A DNA stretch of 64,000 nt from Owenia fusiformis (taxonomy: Eukaryota; Annelida; Polychaeta; Sabellida; Oweniidae): NCBI GenBank assembly GCA_903813345.2, contig CAIIXF020000007.1, positions 38,154,759-38,218,758 on the forward strand. The letters are read 5' to 3'. The notes below the pieces were generated by a model. That model was not told the DNA's origin. It did no database searches and saw nothing but the letters and a program-made list of their open reading frames with translations. Both the position numbers and the translations under genes were made by a program. Position 1 is the stretch's first letter, and each line of letters begins with the position of its first letter. Shown piece after piece: positions 11,593 through 24,274 of the stretch.

Positions 11593-12926
11593 AACAGGAT
11601 CTTAAGAGGTTCTGGACAAATCATTTGATTCTGGACTTGTCATATTTTTTTTTCAACGAAATCACATCCAAGGGTTGAATTTTTATTAGCTATTTAGAGA
11701 GTGAGTCCTGCCTAGTATTAATTTCAATAAAAAAGTTAAAATAGAACCCTATTTGAGAGTCAATCTAATACTTACATTACATTGATAAATTAAGGCAAAT
11801 CCTGAAATATTTTTAAAGTGCGTTTTTAAATGAAATATTATCCAGCAAGTATTTAAATGAAACGGTCTTATTTAAATACAAATCATAACATGATATTTTT
11901 CATGAAACATTTTTCAATGAAATTCAATTGAAGGGTCAAGATAAAACGAGCTAATTTAGGTGAAAACCCTTACATGATGATGTGTTTTCATAACTTCTTT
12001 CATAAAATTCCATCAAGGGGTGAAGATAAAATGATCGAATTTAAGTGATTTAAGGATCACGAGAATATGTTTTCTTTGATATTTTCTATGAAATCCCATC
12101 CAATGGTCAAGGTAAAATTTTGATTTTGATTTGGTCACGTGTTCGAAAGATCCATATAAGGCCCATAGAACCATATAGGAACGTCATTTTGAATGTCACG
12201 TGATAGATCCATATAAGGCTTTTAGAACCATTTATGGAAAGATGAGGGAAGCCCCTGACACCTGTTTCACGATTTTTATGCACTTCATTATTGTACCGAA
12301 GTTTGCCGATTCGATTCGTCGTATTTCGGAATCCTGGTGACAATTTTATACTCCATTGGAGTATTTTTGACCTACTTCTTATGACGGAAATTCCCGAACC
12401 TTGTTCGGATTAATCCGGATTTTCTGACCTACCTTATCTACCGAGATTTCACGAGTTAACATTCGTCTCATTCCGGAATCCTGGTGACAATTTTATACTC
12501 CATTGGAGTATTTTTGATCTACTTTTTCTGGATTTTGCCCTACTTATTATATCTTGACAACAAGCAAATCAAAAAGTTCGACATGAACGGGTCTCGATCA
12601 ACTAACCTAGACTATGGAAGCCAGGCACGCTAACCATTAGGCCAACGAGCTACCGATATGAAAGAACAAAAGTATTATATATTTATACCGAGCGTCAATT
12701 CAAAATGATCCTCACTTTTGTCGCCACTTAAATACGGCTCGTCAGTTGTATCCAGAATAGTAGAACGCCTATGGCGCTAGTGAATAACCAAGTCCCAGGG
12801 GTGAGTGGTTCGTATCCCTCCGTGATATACTATTTTGTTTTATTAAATACGACAGAAAGGAGCAAGGTGTAGGTTAAAAACAAGACGTTAGTTTGTTTCA
12901 AAACAGTTTGGAAACATTAATCTCTG
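11593..12926 (+). repeat. Left 1.33-kb terminal inverted repeat
   Basis: Pairs with 16838-18170 over its whole length with very few differences. Even a chance 78-codon frame (minus 12107-12343) is identical in translation to its mirror (plus 17420-17656), so the two arms are young or kept alike by gene conversion. Confidence 0.85.
12585..12655 (-). other. Degenerate tRNA-like segment in the left TIR
   Basis: Mirror of 17105-17180. On the minus strand an A-box-like TGGCCTAATGGTTAGCG and a weak B-box-like GTTGATCGAGACC are spaced as in a tRNA. The anticodon arm is imperfect. Confidence 0.4.
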
Positions 12927-15900
12927 GAACATTATTTTTTCAACACTGATACAAATTTCCCTGACATTTCCCTGACATGTCTACCGTTTCAAAATTCCCG
13001 GTCATCTTTGGCCCTTTTGACCTAATTTTAAAATTACCTGACATTTCCAGCACTTGGAAAATCATGTCAATTTCCCTGACATGAACCCTGTGTATGAACC
13101 CTCGAAATATCCCACTGGCTCGCCCTATGAATCGCTAGCACAGATTGGATTGATTAGTGTTTCAAAATGGTGGACGAAGTGTTTGATTAGATAATTTACA
13201 TATTAAGCTTCTTAAAGGGGCAACAAGGCCTGTACATAGAAAATTCGAAATTTTTTACATTTTCTGAATTTTTAGGGCAACATTTGGCTTTAACATCTTT
13301 TTTTATACATTTTTTCTTAAAATGTATGGATAAACAATAAAATTTCAGCATTAAGCAGTGCAAATTCAGTTCAAAGCTTCTATAAAGGGAGTCCAACTTA
13401 TAGATTTTGAAAATCCGACTCGTTTAAAGAAGAATATCAGCAGCTTAAATCACGCCTTGTGATCATACAAAATGGATGGAGGGGGGGGGGGGTAGGCGAT
13501 TTCTGCAAGAAAACTCAACAAATTTGGAAGATTTATTTTTTTTCAAGATAAAATTTACAACTGAATTGCCAAATGAATAGGCGCAGTGCATGGCAAAATA
13601 TGTAAGGTCTTCTAGTATTTTTTGAACTGATACGCTTCTAAGATATGAGATCTATTATAAAAGGCGCATCATCATCATCATCATCATCATCAACGTTCAA
13701 AAGTCAATGTTTTTGCTATAAATCAGGCAACAATGGTCTACACGACCTGTAATAAATAGGTATGAGGGGCGTTATTAGAGAATTTTCGTTATAAGTTTTT
13801 TAAAAACTTATACTTATAAACCCAATAAACAAGGTGTTTCATAATTTCCTAATTCGTCGGGAAATATCTCCTAGGACGGTTATAAAAAGGGCCAATGGCA
13901 TACCATCCGTACCCCCTTGATGTAAAGCATGTTTAGTTGTGTCATATGTGTTTTCTAGAATCAAATAGGCTGATATAGCACACGGGTTTTACAGATTTAT
14001 CTACTCTCAAATATATTTTTTGTAGATGATCGTTTTGAATCACCTTGTAGAAATAACGAAGGGAGAATTAGTTCAGCTAATGAATGAGTCGAGCTATTTG
14101 ATTGGATACTATGCCTATTCAGCCGATTAATTTTAATAAGCCCTTCTGGTCAGTAGGTCCACACATATACTATGCGGAGATCCAACTCTGTAAGTTTATA
14201 ATCTGCGTATAAAGGCCCTTTTATACGTAAAAACTTAAAAATTGACCTTATAATTTCATGAGAACTTTGAAATGATCGACTCGTTCGTGTAGTGATTCAC
14301 TTTAAAGGGTCTTGTTTATCGTACACTACAAGGACCCGTCAACTAGAATTTAGTTTATCGTGTTCATAATTGACACTAGCAAAGGACATTGTATTCGCAG
14401 TCCCTAGTTGATGATGAAGCTTGACTATATCGGGAATAGTTATGCCCCACTTGGTACAGATTATGAAAATCAATTTGAATTGATTTTAGTTCGACAAGAC
14501 CCTTTAAACTATAAGTATACGTATAAGTTTTTGAAACAACTTATAACGAAAATTCTCTATTATCACAACACTGACATTGCTCACTTTTTAAAGTTGTTTC
14601 AAAGCGTTATATGTAAATGGGCGTGTGGAAGGCCCGTGGGTGGCAATAAAATAACTCGAACTTCAAATTAAAATAAATATAAAATAGTATATTTCAAACT
14701 TCAATGTTTAAAATACAATGCTCTGTAATGTACAACATGAACTCTTACAGCAACTACTGACAAGCCAACACCCAATGCAAACTCAGCTACATGTGAGTGA
14801 GAAAGACCATATAGGGGAACAATAGATATATAAAACTGACACAGTTTGCATAGTTGAATAACTCAAGGTGAAAAGTGAACATGGTATTAAAAGAGTAAAA
14901 CTGCAAACAACCTACTTAGGGACCTGTTATATTGAGATGAATAGGGATTGATTAATATGAACAGTAATAATATAAAATGTGAAAATGACCATGTTACATA
15001 TACAAAAAATAACCCCATTGTTACAAAATCGCAAAAAGTGAAATATCTATTCTTGTATTGCATTTTCGTTCACTGGACATATTTTAATTGCATTGCTATT
15101 AGATACATTTTAAGGGTGATATGAAAATTGAACCACGAAAACAGATGTACTTTAAGTTAAAGGGAACTTTCTACCATACCCGCCATGCTATCTGACCCGA
15201 ACGAGCCACCTTGTGGTGAGATTGGTAACTACCTGCTCGCATCTGCGTTATTACGCAGAGACATAAACGTATACACAAGGAAACGATAGGAGATAACCTA
15301 TTTTATCTCTGTATACATTTTAACTTTAATACATCGTTGAATCGAATTTGTCCAAAGGTCTTGAAACGTAAAATACCTAAATATTTATCTTAGACCTTGG
15401 GATGACCTTGTACAAGAAACATTAATGTTGACCTCGGTTCATCTAATCATAATTCGCCAAGGGCCATAGTATCATCAAACGCCAAATACCTAGACATTGA
15501 TCGTTTACTTTGATTTAAATAAGGAGTATGATTTTAAAATTGGCTAGGTCGTGGTTAAGCAACAATAGTATGTTCGAAATACCGCTGTGTAATGCCTGGA
15601 TCACATTTGCTGCGAGTATTTTGTTCAAAATTGAATACATTTCTGAACACAATACTCAATCGGCCGGGCGCCGTAGTGAAAATCGGAGCAAATGTGACCA
15701 AGACATAAAACAATTAAATAATACTGTATCAGTTTCACATTTACAGCGGTCAAAAGCATTTACAAAAAAACGCCAGAGTTGGCAATCATATAAAATGAAA
15801 CCGATCCCGCAGTGATTCATAGAAATAACTAATTTACTGCATTGAGTTCAATGTTATAACCATGTCGATTTACATGAGTGTCCGATTCATTGTACCAAAT

Positions 15901-16837
15901 TTAAACCTTGACTGTTCTCCAGAAAGCAATAAGCTGACATATATCATATTTTACATTTTAATACAACTGAAAAGATAATAAATGTTTTAATATAAAGTTG
16001 ACGTAGTTATAAATGTTGTCAGCGTAAAATCAAAGCACAACCATATAATTAAAAACATTACGCTGGGATTCCAACTGGATACAACTGACGAGTTGTATTT
16101 AGGTGGCCTAAAGTGCTGCTTATTTTTTCGTGAAGCCATTCAGTAAAATTACGATTTCTCTCAACCCTGATTTTCAATCAACATCATTCGAGTATCTATA
16201 TGTTCCTGACACGTTCGGGCATCCGGTTATGACAACGTCTACCCAATGTTTGCACGAGAAATTGACGTAATTCATGACTGAAATCAGGAAGACAAAAATA
16301 TGTGATATTCTTTCAGAATTGTTTATAATAACTATTTACAAAAACGTTCCCGAGACACAATCCATTTAGGTAGGGTTTGTTTTAAAGTCGAAAAGCCCCA
16401 ATAAGACAATACAAACCCAGATTAAACCCAGAAGAATGCAGATTTCATGTAATGATTTACGTTCATGTAAACAAGGAAAGTACATATAATCCCCATATAA
16501 AACACTGGCCTACGTGACATGTAAACACAAAAATTGAAATATAGAAAATTTTCAACATAGCATTTGCTTCTGTGTTCTGTATGCCCCTCTACCTGCTAAT
16601 AAGGCAATGTATCTTCAAATAAAACCTTAGCCAAGTAGATAAGGGTCTCTGGAACACTTTTGTAAATAGTTTTCACAAGCAATTTTATTCCCGGACGCCC
16701 AAACGTGTCAGGAACACATATATATTTGAATGATCTTGATTGGACATCAGGTTGCAGAGAAATCGTATTTTTACTGAGTGGATTATTGAATTTCATAGAT
16801 CTAGAGGCCCTTCAGGAGTGGAAAACCTTAAATTATC
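12927..16837. other. Interior of the long-TIR element: nested inverted repeats, no gene seen
   Basis: An (ATC)n run lies at 13668-13692 and a G-run near 13480. Inverted copies are at about 13780-13830 versus 14510-14575 (around gagaattttcgttataag) and at about 16140-16240 versus 16680-16780 (around gttcctgacacg). Frames at 14408-14671 and 15528-15815 have no recognisable domain and are treated as chance. Confidence 0.6.
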
Positions 16838-18170
16838 AGAGATTAATGTTTCCAAACTGTTTTGAAACAAACTAACGTCTTGTTTTCAACCTACACCTTG
16901 CTCCTTTCTGTCGTATTTAATAAAACAAAATAGTATATCACGGAGGGATACGAACCACTCACCCCTGGGACTTGGTTATTCACTAGCGCCATAGGCGTTC
17001 TACTATTCTGGATACAACTGACGAGTCGTATTTAAGTGGAGACAAAAGTGAGGATCATTTTGAATTGACGCTCGGTATAAATATATAATACTTTTGTTCT
17101 TTCATATCGGTAGCTCGTTGGCCTAATGGTTAGCGTGCCTGGCTTCCATAGTCTAGGTTAGTTGATCGAGACCCGTTCATGTCGAACTTTTTGATTTGCT
17201 TGTTGTCAAGATATAATAAGTAGGGCAAAATCCAGAAAAAGTAGATCAAAAATACTCCAATGGAGTATAAAATTGTCACCAGGATTCCGGAATGAGACGA
17301 ATGTTAACTCGTGAAATCTCGGTAGATAAGGTAGGTCAGAAAATCCGGATTAATCCGAACAAGGTTCGGGAATTTCCGTCATAAGAAGTAGGTCAAAAAT
17401 ACTCCAATGGAGTATAAAATTGTCACCAGGATTCCGAAATACGACGAATCGAATCGGCAAACTTCGGTACAATAATGAAGTGCATAAAAATCGTGAAACA
17501 GGTGTCAGGGGCTTCCCTCATCTTTCCATAAATGGTTCTAAAAGCCTTATATGGATCTATCACGTGACATTCAAAATGACGTTCCTATATGGTTCTATGG
17601 GCCTTATATGGATCTTTCGAACACGTGACCAAATCAAAATCAAAATTTTACCTTGACCATTGGATGGGATTTCATAGAAAATATCAAAGAAAACATATTC
17701 TCGTGATCCTTAAATCACTTAAATTCGATCATTTTATCTTCACCCCTTGATGGAATTTTATGAAAGAAGTTATGAAAACACATCATCATGTAAGGGTTTT
17801 CACCTAAATTAGCTCGTTTTATCTTGACCCTTCAATTGAATTTCATTGAAAAATGTTTCATGAAAAATATCATGTTATGATTTGTATTTAAATAAGACCG
17901 TTTCATTTAAATACTTGCTGGATAACATTTCATTAAAAAACGCACTTTAAAAATATTACAGTATTTGCCTTAATTTATCAATGTAATGTAAGTATTAGAT
18001 TGACTCTCAAATAGGGTTCTATTTTAACTTTTTTATTGAAATTAATACTAGGCAGGACTCACTCTCTAAATAGCTAATAAAAATTCAACCCTTGGATGTG
18101 ATTTCGTTGAAAAAAAAATATGACAAGTCCAGAATCAAATGATTTGTCCAGAACCTCTTAAGATCCTGTT
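16838..18170 (-). repeat. Right 1.33-kb terminal inverted repeat
   Basis: Inverted copy of 11593-12926. Its outer end is ...GAACCTCTTAAGATCCTGTT, and sequence shared with duplication copy B resumes at 18171. Confidence 0.85.
17105..17180 (+). other. Degenerate tRNA-like segment in the right TIR
   Basis: GCTCGTTGGCCTAATGGTTA resembles a tRNA D-arm/A-box. CCTGG-loop-CTAGG is a near anticodon stem with one mismatch. GTTGATCGAGACCCG is a weakened T-loop. The piece is probably tRNA-derived and is not expected to give a functional tRNA. Confidence 0.4.
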
Positions 18171-18679
18171 CCATGTAGAATTGAATGTATTGTGAATGTA
18201 GACGCATTAACCTGCAATGTATTGCTTTCAAAAAATGATTTAATAAATACAGAAAATATAACCCGCCCACTTGTTACATAACATACTAATGATGCAACCT
18301 TTCCGCATGTTTGGTAACGAGAAAATCCTTTTTGGATCACCTTTCAAAGCCTGTTTATAATTTGTCATTAAAAATCATCATGAGTTTTCAATCTCCGAAC
18401 TATTGTATTTAAGAAAATTAAGATCCAACAGGGACGGGTTTTGGCATTGATACGCCATACATTTGAAACCTCCCGGTTGCCACATTTGTGGAGGGGGTTG
18501 TTAAATCTTGCAAACAATTAATAATACTTCTAGTGAAAGGCAGTTGAGATGACGTCTGCAGCAATTTCAAATATTTGATACATCTGAGAGTTTAGAGGAT
18601 GGGATTTTATAATGTCCAAGTTAAGATCCTTATATCAATTGGTTTATATCATACCAAAAGAGTTTATTATTCATATTCC

Positions 18680-18900
18680 TCAGATCACATTCCGCCATTT
18701 CTTCTCCCAAAAAAGAAACGTTTGCGCATGCCCAGTAGACAACAACCCCTCTAGCGGCTCAAATACATGTAGGCCGAGAAAAGAATTTGAAGAGTTTCCA
18801 ATCCATTTCTTCAGGTCCGTGCTCAGATATGACATACATTCACGAATGTTATTTACCCCAAGCCCACCCATACGTTTTTCTAGAATAGGCTCTCTCTTTC
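18680..18900 (-). pseudogene. Retroelement reverse-transcriptase C-terminal remnant (copy A)
   Basis: On the minus strand MGGLGVNNIRECMSYLSTDL follows a degenerate YSIGKNNAN block in another frame. This resembles the segment after the RT fingers/palm in non-LTR elements (R-x-GGLGI followed by a Y-x2-S helix). It is frameshifted and short. The same remnant lies at the matching place in copy B (53646-53846), so it predates the duplication. Confidence 0.45.
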
Positions 18901-20189
18901 AATGTGTTTGCATTGTTTTTACCGATTGAATATAAAGAAATAAGAAAAATATTCCCTTGAATAACCAAATGAGTTTAGGTCAGTAGCAGTCCCTGGGATC
19001 ATAATAGCTCACGTATAAACTATCCTAAAGCGTGTAGATTGTGTTTTACTAATTGGGATGGAGGGCTGCCAAGACGATTGTTTTCCCACGATTAATATTG
19101 AAGATATCCGTGTAGATCTTCGGCATGACTAGTGTGAAAGAATAATTATTAAATGTGACATTACTACAAATATAATACATGACTGGATGACTGGATGACT
19201 GGATATTTATTACCACTGGTATCATTAATAAAATTGTGTCGTTCGCTTATCTAATTTGCGATTGGATAATTATTATTTTCCACCATGCAATTTACACATA
19301 GGGTCAAGATTGCAGTTAAAATCCAATTTGGGACCATTATAACGTTTCATTTCATAATTAATATATTCACGGGCATAGATCTAGCTCAGCAAAATAGTGC
19401 TCAGTGTTCATTGATGGATTCTTGTCTAGCTTTCCGTTACAAGATTTGATACGATGACCACATCGTTTTTGATGATAATTGAATCTGTAAAGCTACCTGT
19501 TTCAGAAAATTAATCTGCTCTACACTCTCGAAAATCACTCTGCCATCTCTAAAAATCCTGTTTCTAACCAAACTTGTAAATGTTTCCTGATAGATTAGTA
19601 CTTACCCTATCGAGAATAAACCTTGATTCATTTATCAAACACCAGATGGCGCTGCGACAGGCAAGAAAAGGAAAAAAACTTTTTTTACAGGAAACCAAAT
19701 AACCAACTTCCTATATCCATACACGCTCCAATCAAGTTGTGCCATAAGGCTTTACCTTCCGTTATCGATTTTAACCCACCTTGTGAAAAAGTAGTATATT
19801 CAGTAAGTGCGTATTGGAGGGGGATTCAAAGCGTACTAATGCTGAACCTGTTCCATGGGACATACTCCATTTCGACATCGAACAAAATATTGGACTATTG
19901 AACACAGTCGCCCTTCTCATTGAATGTGTCATAGAATTGACTTAACAGTATCTGACTACCAATGAAGACAAATAAAGGAGCTGGGGAAAATCGCTGAACT
20001 CACTGTGTATTTTTTTTTACTTCTATCAAACTTCAGCCCTTGGAAATCAAAGATGGCTTATTATGGGGAAATGGCGTACGGCGAAGATGGAGAGTGGGGC
20101 GTTACATAGGTGTAAGTATGACTTAGTCACACGTAACTCTGTTGATAAAAACAATCATGTCATATGTCTATAACCTAAACAACCATAAT

Positions 20190-20565
20190 TGTGTTTATTT
20201 CAATACTTTATTGTACTAAAAAATCCCTTTTGGGGTAAGTATACAGCAAATAAACATGATAAAATTAAAATAAAACTTTACATACAATTACAATAACATA
20301 CAATGCAAATTTCACATGGCATATCCTAATGACAATATAATGCGATTGACTGATCATTAGATATATACTAACCACTACTAGTAGCCTACTTGCATATACA
20401 GTATTAACCATATCTATATATTGTTAATATAGTTGACTTCTTTTCAATTATTTCATAAAGGTATTTTGCAAAGGCAATAAACATGTAATTCTCAGCATTA
20501 AACATATAATAAGCTTTTCTTATCATTCCCCGCACTTGCTCTTACAAGCTGAACAAAATAATCAT
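20190..20565. other. No gene seen
   Basis: AT-rich sequence between the end of duplication copy A and the Gag-like fragment. An aataaa-like run occurs, but no terminal repeats could be recognised. Confidence 0.5.
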
Positions 20566-21343
20566 TTATTTAGCAATGGCTTCGTATGGTTCTGATAAAA
20601 AGGGAATAATTTGACCTTTTGAAATGATGCTTTTTACATAACTATGCGCATTGATTTCTTGTGACCAAAATTCGAAATGTATTTTCAAACTGTCTTTCAC
20701 ATGTTTTGACTCTGGAGCAATAACACAATCTGACAACGTACCCTTCTTACTGCTTTCCTTGGCTAGTGTTCTGCTGCTTTTCCATGTATGTGGAATAACA
20801 CTCGTAGGCCCAGTGACCTTTGCCTCCGCAAGCACGGCAGATATCATTCTCTCGGGAACGCCCACTTCTTTGGTTTTGCTGACCACTGCCACTGGTTTTG
20901 CTGAATTTGGCTTGCTGACCGCTGCTGGTGCCTTCTTCTGGTTGTCTTGAGTCGGTGCTGCCTCTGAAACTTGACCTTTTTTGGTTACATCTATTTCTAG
21001 GTTTTTTGGAAATATTTCTAAATGAAATTGATTGAGCCCGTCTAATCTTTTTATCGCTATCACTTGCGATGGCTTTCTTTTCATACTCTTCTACGGCTGC
21101 CCAGCCTATTTCGCTAACATCGGCGATTTTAATGAGCTTGTTTCTATGATCTATAGCTGACATACCTGATGTTAGTGTTGCCATTGCTTCTTCTGGCGAG
21201 TTGTTGCTAATCTGCCCCATGGCCGTTGATATAGAATCTTTCACGCCCATGCTGTGCTCATACTGTACACGATGCGCCTTGTGTTTGAACGAATGTTCGT
21301 CACTTTTGAGCTTCTCCACAAACGATTTGTTTTCCGCCGTCAA
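20566..21343 (-). pseudogene. Gag-like zinc-knuckle plus RT-start fragment of a retrotransposon, frameshifted
   Basis: The first frame runs 21343 to 20747. It has a helical region with DHRNKLIKIAD and GWAAVEEYEKK, a Ser/Gln/Arg-rich linker, then CRACGGKGHWAYEC, a CX2CX4HX4C zinc knuckle. It stops soon after. A second minus frame, overlapping from 21084 to 20566, continues with CVIAPESKHVKDSLKIHFEF and IISKGQIIPFLSEP, resembling the start of the RT polyprotein in DIRS/Ngaro-type tyrosine-recombinase elements. No RT core or recombinase follows, so this is a truncated 5' part needing one frameshift. The family assignment is from remembered motif patterns. Confidence 0.6.
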
Positions 21344-21349
21344 CTCTCT

Positions 21350-22490
21350 TTTGAGCTGACACCATTATATGTTAACCCATCTCAGTCAAAAACTGGCCAG
21401 TGCAAGTTTGGAATCGATTATATGATAGGTCAGCAGTAAAAAATATAAATGCAAAATTATAATAAAAAATTGTGGCCACCCTGTAGACTGTTCTATACAT
21501 GTAGTCCGATAGAGCCTCGGTTCCATCCGGATGTTTCGTTCGAAAATGTAAATCAAAGAGTTTTTCTTACAATGTATATTTGATGGAGGCTATTACAATT
21601 AGAAGCTATAGTGATACATAAATTAAGGTAAAAATGTTTAGACTGAAGTTATTCACTATAATTGACGGGATTAGCTTGTCAACTTAAACACGAACCTGAA
21701 TTTTCTGATTTTTACTTCCTTATATATGCACTTACGAATATTCTCCGGTTAAAGCTAATATATACATGTAGTTGGTCTTCACCTATTATGGTGTACTTAT
21801 ATCTTATGGCATGGATTGATTTTAGTTTTGCTAGGTCAATGACTGACCTAAACGAGAATTAAGGTCTACACGGGAGAGAAGTGTGTATACATTTGAATGG
21901 TAATGATGGACTTTTATATTTGCAACATTCACGTCTATTTCATAGAAACCGACTCATTCGTGCTTATTTCTGCTTTTGAAGTATGGAGAGTAAAGACATC
22001 ATCAAGTACATTTTTGGGATCTGCACTATCAGATATCTTATAAAACATACACATAGCTAGATATCTACCTGGTGAATTTACCTAAGGTTGACAAATCAAC
22101 AATATCAGAATGCAACAATTAAATTCTAAACATCTTTGTGTATAGTAGCAACGTTTTGGTAACGCAAACACAATTTTTAGAAATGCTTGAATAGAGTCAA
22201 TATGAACCATTCAAAACACATTGAATGGGATTATTTTTATAGGTATATTTTGAAAAAATCCTTCACCCTCTATGAAAAGCAAATATGAATGGTCCTTTAT
22301 CAATCATTTTATTGTCACTAGTCTGTATTGTTAATGAATTGTGTATGGTTTCACTGCATGGCATCTTCAGCACTTCAGTAGATCCTACTTCTCAACGACT
22401 CACTTGAAGAGCTCCGATTTCTTCCATCATACACAGTGTATTTGAACATTCGAGTAAGGAATACAAGCTGAGATTTGGTGTTTCTTTCAG
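21350..22490. other. No gene seen
   Basis: AT-rich sequence. Short frames only; no repeat structure or RNA gene recognised. The last bases (tgtttctttcag, ending 22490) make a good splice acceptor just before the 2A-like exon. Confidence 0.5.
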
Positions 22491-22496
22491 GTAACT

Positions 22497-22743
22497 ATGG
22501 GGAATGATTCTCAACAATGGCGTATTGCAATTGGTTGTTTTTCTCCTCGAGGACCTTCAGCCGAGAAGACTCGGGTCCATTCTTCTTTAAAGAGATCATC
22601 CAAGAAGTCGAATGTTTCATCAGTGGAGAGCAACATAAGGACCACCCCGCGCCTACGAGTGTTTCCCCTACTGTTGGTTATTGTAACTTTGCTGCTGGTC
22701 ATAGGTGGTGTCCATTTGAACCCCGGGCCTAAAGTCTCGAAAT
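22497..22743 (+). CDS. N-terminal exon with hydrophobic segment and 2A-like NPGP motif
   Basis: The ATG at 22497 lies six bases after an acceptor-like tgtttctttcag, which implies a 5' UTR intron. The 82-codon exon starts MGNDSQQW and has a Ser/Lys/Arg-rich stretch (25-55). A hydrophobic run FPLLLVIVTLLLVIGG (56-71) is followed directly by VHLNPGP (72-78). The NPGP core matches 2A ribosome-skipping peptides (consensus DxExNPGP), but the D and E positions are changed (G and H). Such N-termini precede some invertebrate non-LTR ORFs, and in sea urchin NLR-type proteins a 2A can double as a signal sequence. The exon ends AAA T|GTAGGT in phase 1. It could be the first exon of the OTU gene 10 kb downstream or an orphaned element 5' end. 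Confidence 0.5.
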
Positions 22744-22749
22744 GTAGGT

Positions 22750-23398
22750 ATATTTTGATAATTTGCGTTTTTGTTTATTATCAGTACATGTATCTTACAT
22801 GTTAAGGCTACATAAATAAATGGGTTGATGAACAATAATGTAGGTACCACAACTCTTCAGGCTAACAATATAAGTTTGTCAATGTTAGGTCATCAATTTT
22901 ATTTTGTTCTCACATTGACCACAATGTAAAAAGTAAAAAAAAATGCTTCGTATTTTACATTGGAAGGCACTCAACAATATTTTCAATGAAATTTAAGTTC
23001 ATACAGGTTCCAAATTCTCCTTTATGTTACAAATGTGGAGTATAAGACATTCAGACAATAGTTTCCATAATTTCAGAAAATGTTACTTTATTAAAATAAT
23101 TTCAATTTGTCTGGTGAACAAAAGGCTTTAGGTGCGAAGGTGCGAATTATCACGAAGTTCTGATAGCCAGAAAAACAAAATATGGAAAGTTGCACAATAT
23201 TGTGACGTATCAGGATCCAGATATGTCCACGAAAAAGATACAATATATCGAATCGGTTCATTAAGAGGGCAATTTCGGGTCATTTTGATTGTTTGACCCA
23301 GTCCGGTGATCTGTTCACTTTGTCTGCTATACCGTTTCAAATATAAATGTTGAATCATGGTTCCTGGCCTCCCTACATTTCCTTGCACGAATCCTGTC
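22750..23398. other. No gene seen
   Basis: AT-rich sequence after the 2A-like exon, presumably intronic if that exon is spliced. No recognisable motif. Confidence 0.45.
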
Positions 23399-23400
23399 TA

Positions 23401-24274
23401 CACTCCCCTCCATAAGTTTGGCAACCTTTTTTCCCCCATTGAACTACGTGTTAAAGCCTCTTTACCTTTGAATTTTTATTTACTTAACCTGCAATGAAAA
23501 TACTTAAACTATTTATGGGAATGAATTTGATCTTAATTCTAATACCTCCAAATTTTCTCAATTTTTTTCCTCAATTACAATAGGTCGAAAATTGATGATA
23601 GATTTGATGAATTTTTGAAAATCGACATTCCCATGTTAACCAATGGGAAATGGTAGGTTTGCCGCAAGTCATATGACAGAATATCCATCCATCCGAGTCC
23701 TTGTAAAAAATACGAGTTAGGCAGGCAATTGAATTTGCTAACTTTATTTAACAAAAAATTGATATCTTTCTTCAGGTTCAACAAAGTTATAGGGCTTTAA
23801 AGTCAAAATTGTTTTTCAAAAAACCTCTCCCATTGAAATAACACAAGAGGCGAAAAATTATTTTCAAAAATGACTTTGAAGCGCTGTAACTTTAATATTC
23901 ATCAAATAAACTAAACACTTAGTGATCAAAAAAGTTAGACAATTCAATTTCCTATATAAATTTTTTTTTGCTGAATCTTTTACTGAAAATATATCCTGAT
24001 TTTTGATGTGCCCCGAACCCTCCATTTCCCATTGGATTACATGGGAATGACGATTTTCAAAAATTCATCAAATTTATCATCAATTTTCGACCTATTGTAA
24101 TCCAGGAAAAAAATTGAGAAAATTTGGAGGTATTGGAAATAAAGTCAAGTTACGTTTCCATCAATATTATAAGTTATTTCATCGCCGGTTAAGTAAATAA
24201 AAATTCAAACGTAAAGAGGCTTTAACACGTAGTTCAATGGGGAAAAAAGGTTGCCAAACTTATGGAGGGGAGTG
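23401..24274. mobile_element. Full-length foldback MITE, TA target
   Basis: The ends are CACTCCCCTCCATAAGTTTG and its inverted copy ...CAAACTTATGGAGGGGAGTG, with TA on each side (23399-23400 and 24275-24276). The two halves are inverted copies nearly to the centre at about 23837: the CGTGTTAAAGCCTCTTTAC block near 23450 pairs with 24210-24230, and caataggtcgaaaattgatg near 23578 pairs with 24085-24105. It has no coding capacity. Confidence 0.85.

Larger units (their letters stand above)
11593..18170. mobile_element. 6.6-kb DNA element with 1.33-kb terminal inverted repeats
   Basis: The ends AACAGGATCTTAAGAGG... and the inverted ...CCTCTTAAGATCCTGTT bound an insert whose arms (11593-12926 and 16838-18170) are near-identical inverted copies. 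The paralogous locus in copy B (around 53450) shows the uninterrupted sequence atacatgtaccattgaatg. The left flank here ends atacat and the right flank resumes ccatgtagaattgaatg, so a target duplication of about 4 bp (acat/ccat) is likely. The interior (12927-16837) has no transposase-like frame. It is itself built of nested inverted repeats. The superfamily is unknown. Confidence 0.85.
4871..20189. repeat. Segmental duplication, copy A
   Basis: This stretch matches 44392-55174 in direct orientation. Shared sequence starts at tttggtaccactgaag (4871; 44392) and ends at aacaaccataat (20189; 55174). Homology covers the 5' flank, the TPR gene, its 3' flank and a gene-poor tail. Copy A is longer because of an extra block at about 5793-6357, the MITE at 10043-10455 and the TIR element at 11593-18170. 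The left border lies about 45 bases from the end of the 1-4825 inverted repeat, so duplication homology might resume upstream of the window. Confidence 0.9.

Noticed and set aside
14408-14671. 87-codon frame as a gene
   Set aside because: No recognisable domain, inside the mobile-element interior and overlapping an inverted repeat.
15528-15815. 95-codon frame as a gene
   Set aside because: No motif, poor composition, no splice context; chance frame inside the TIR element.
17105-17180. Functional tRNA gene
   Set aside because: Anticodon stem has a mismatch, the loop is too long, the T-loop is degenerate and no acceptor stem pairs.
12107-17656. Two identical 78-codon frames as a gene pair
   Set aside because: They are the same stretch in the two arms of the TIR; identity follows from the arms being inverted copies. 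No domain is seen.
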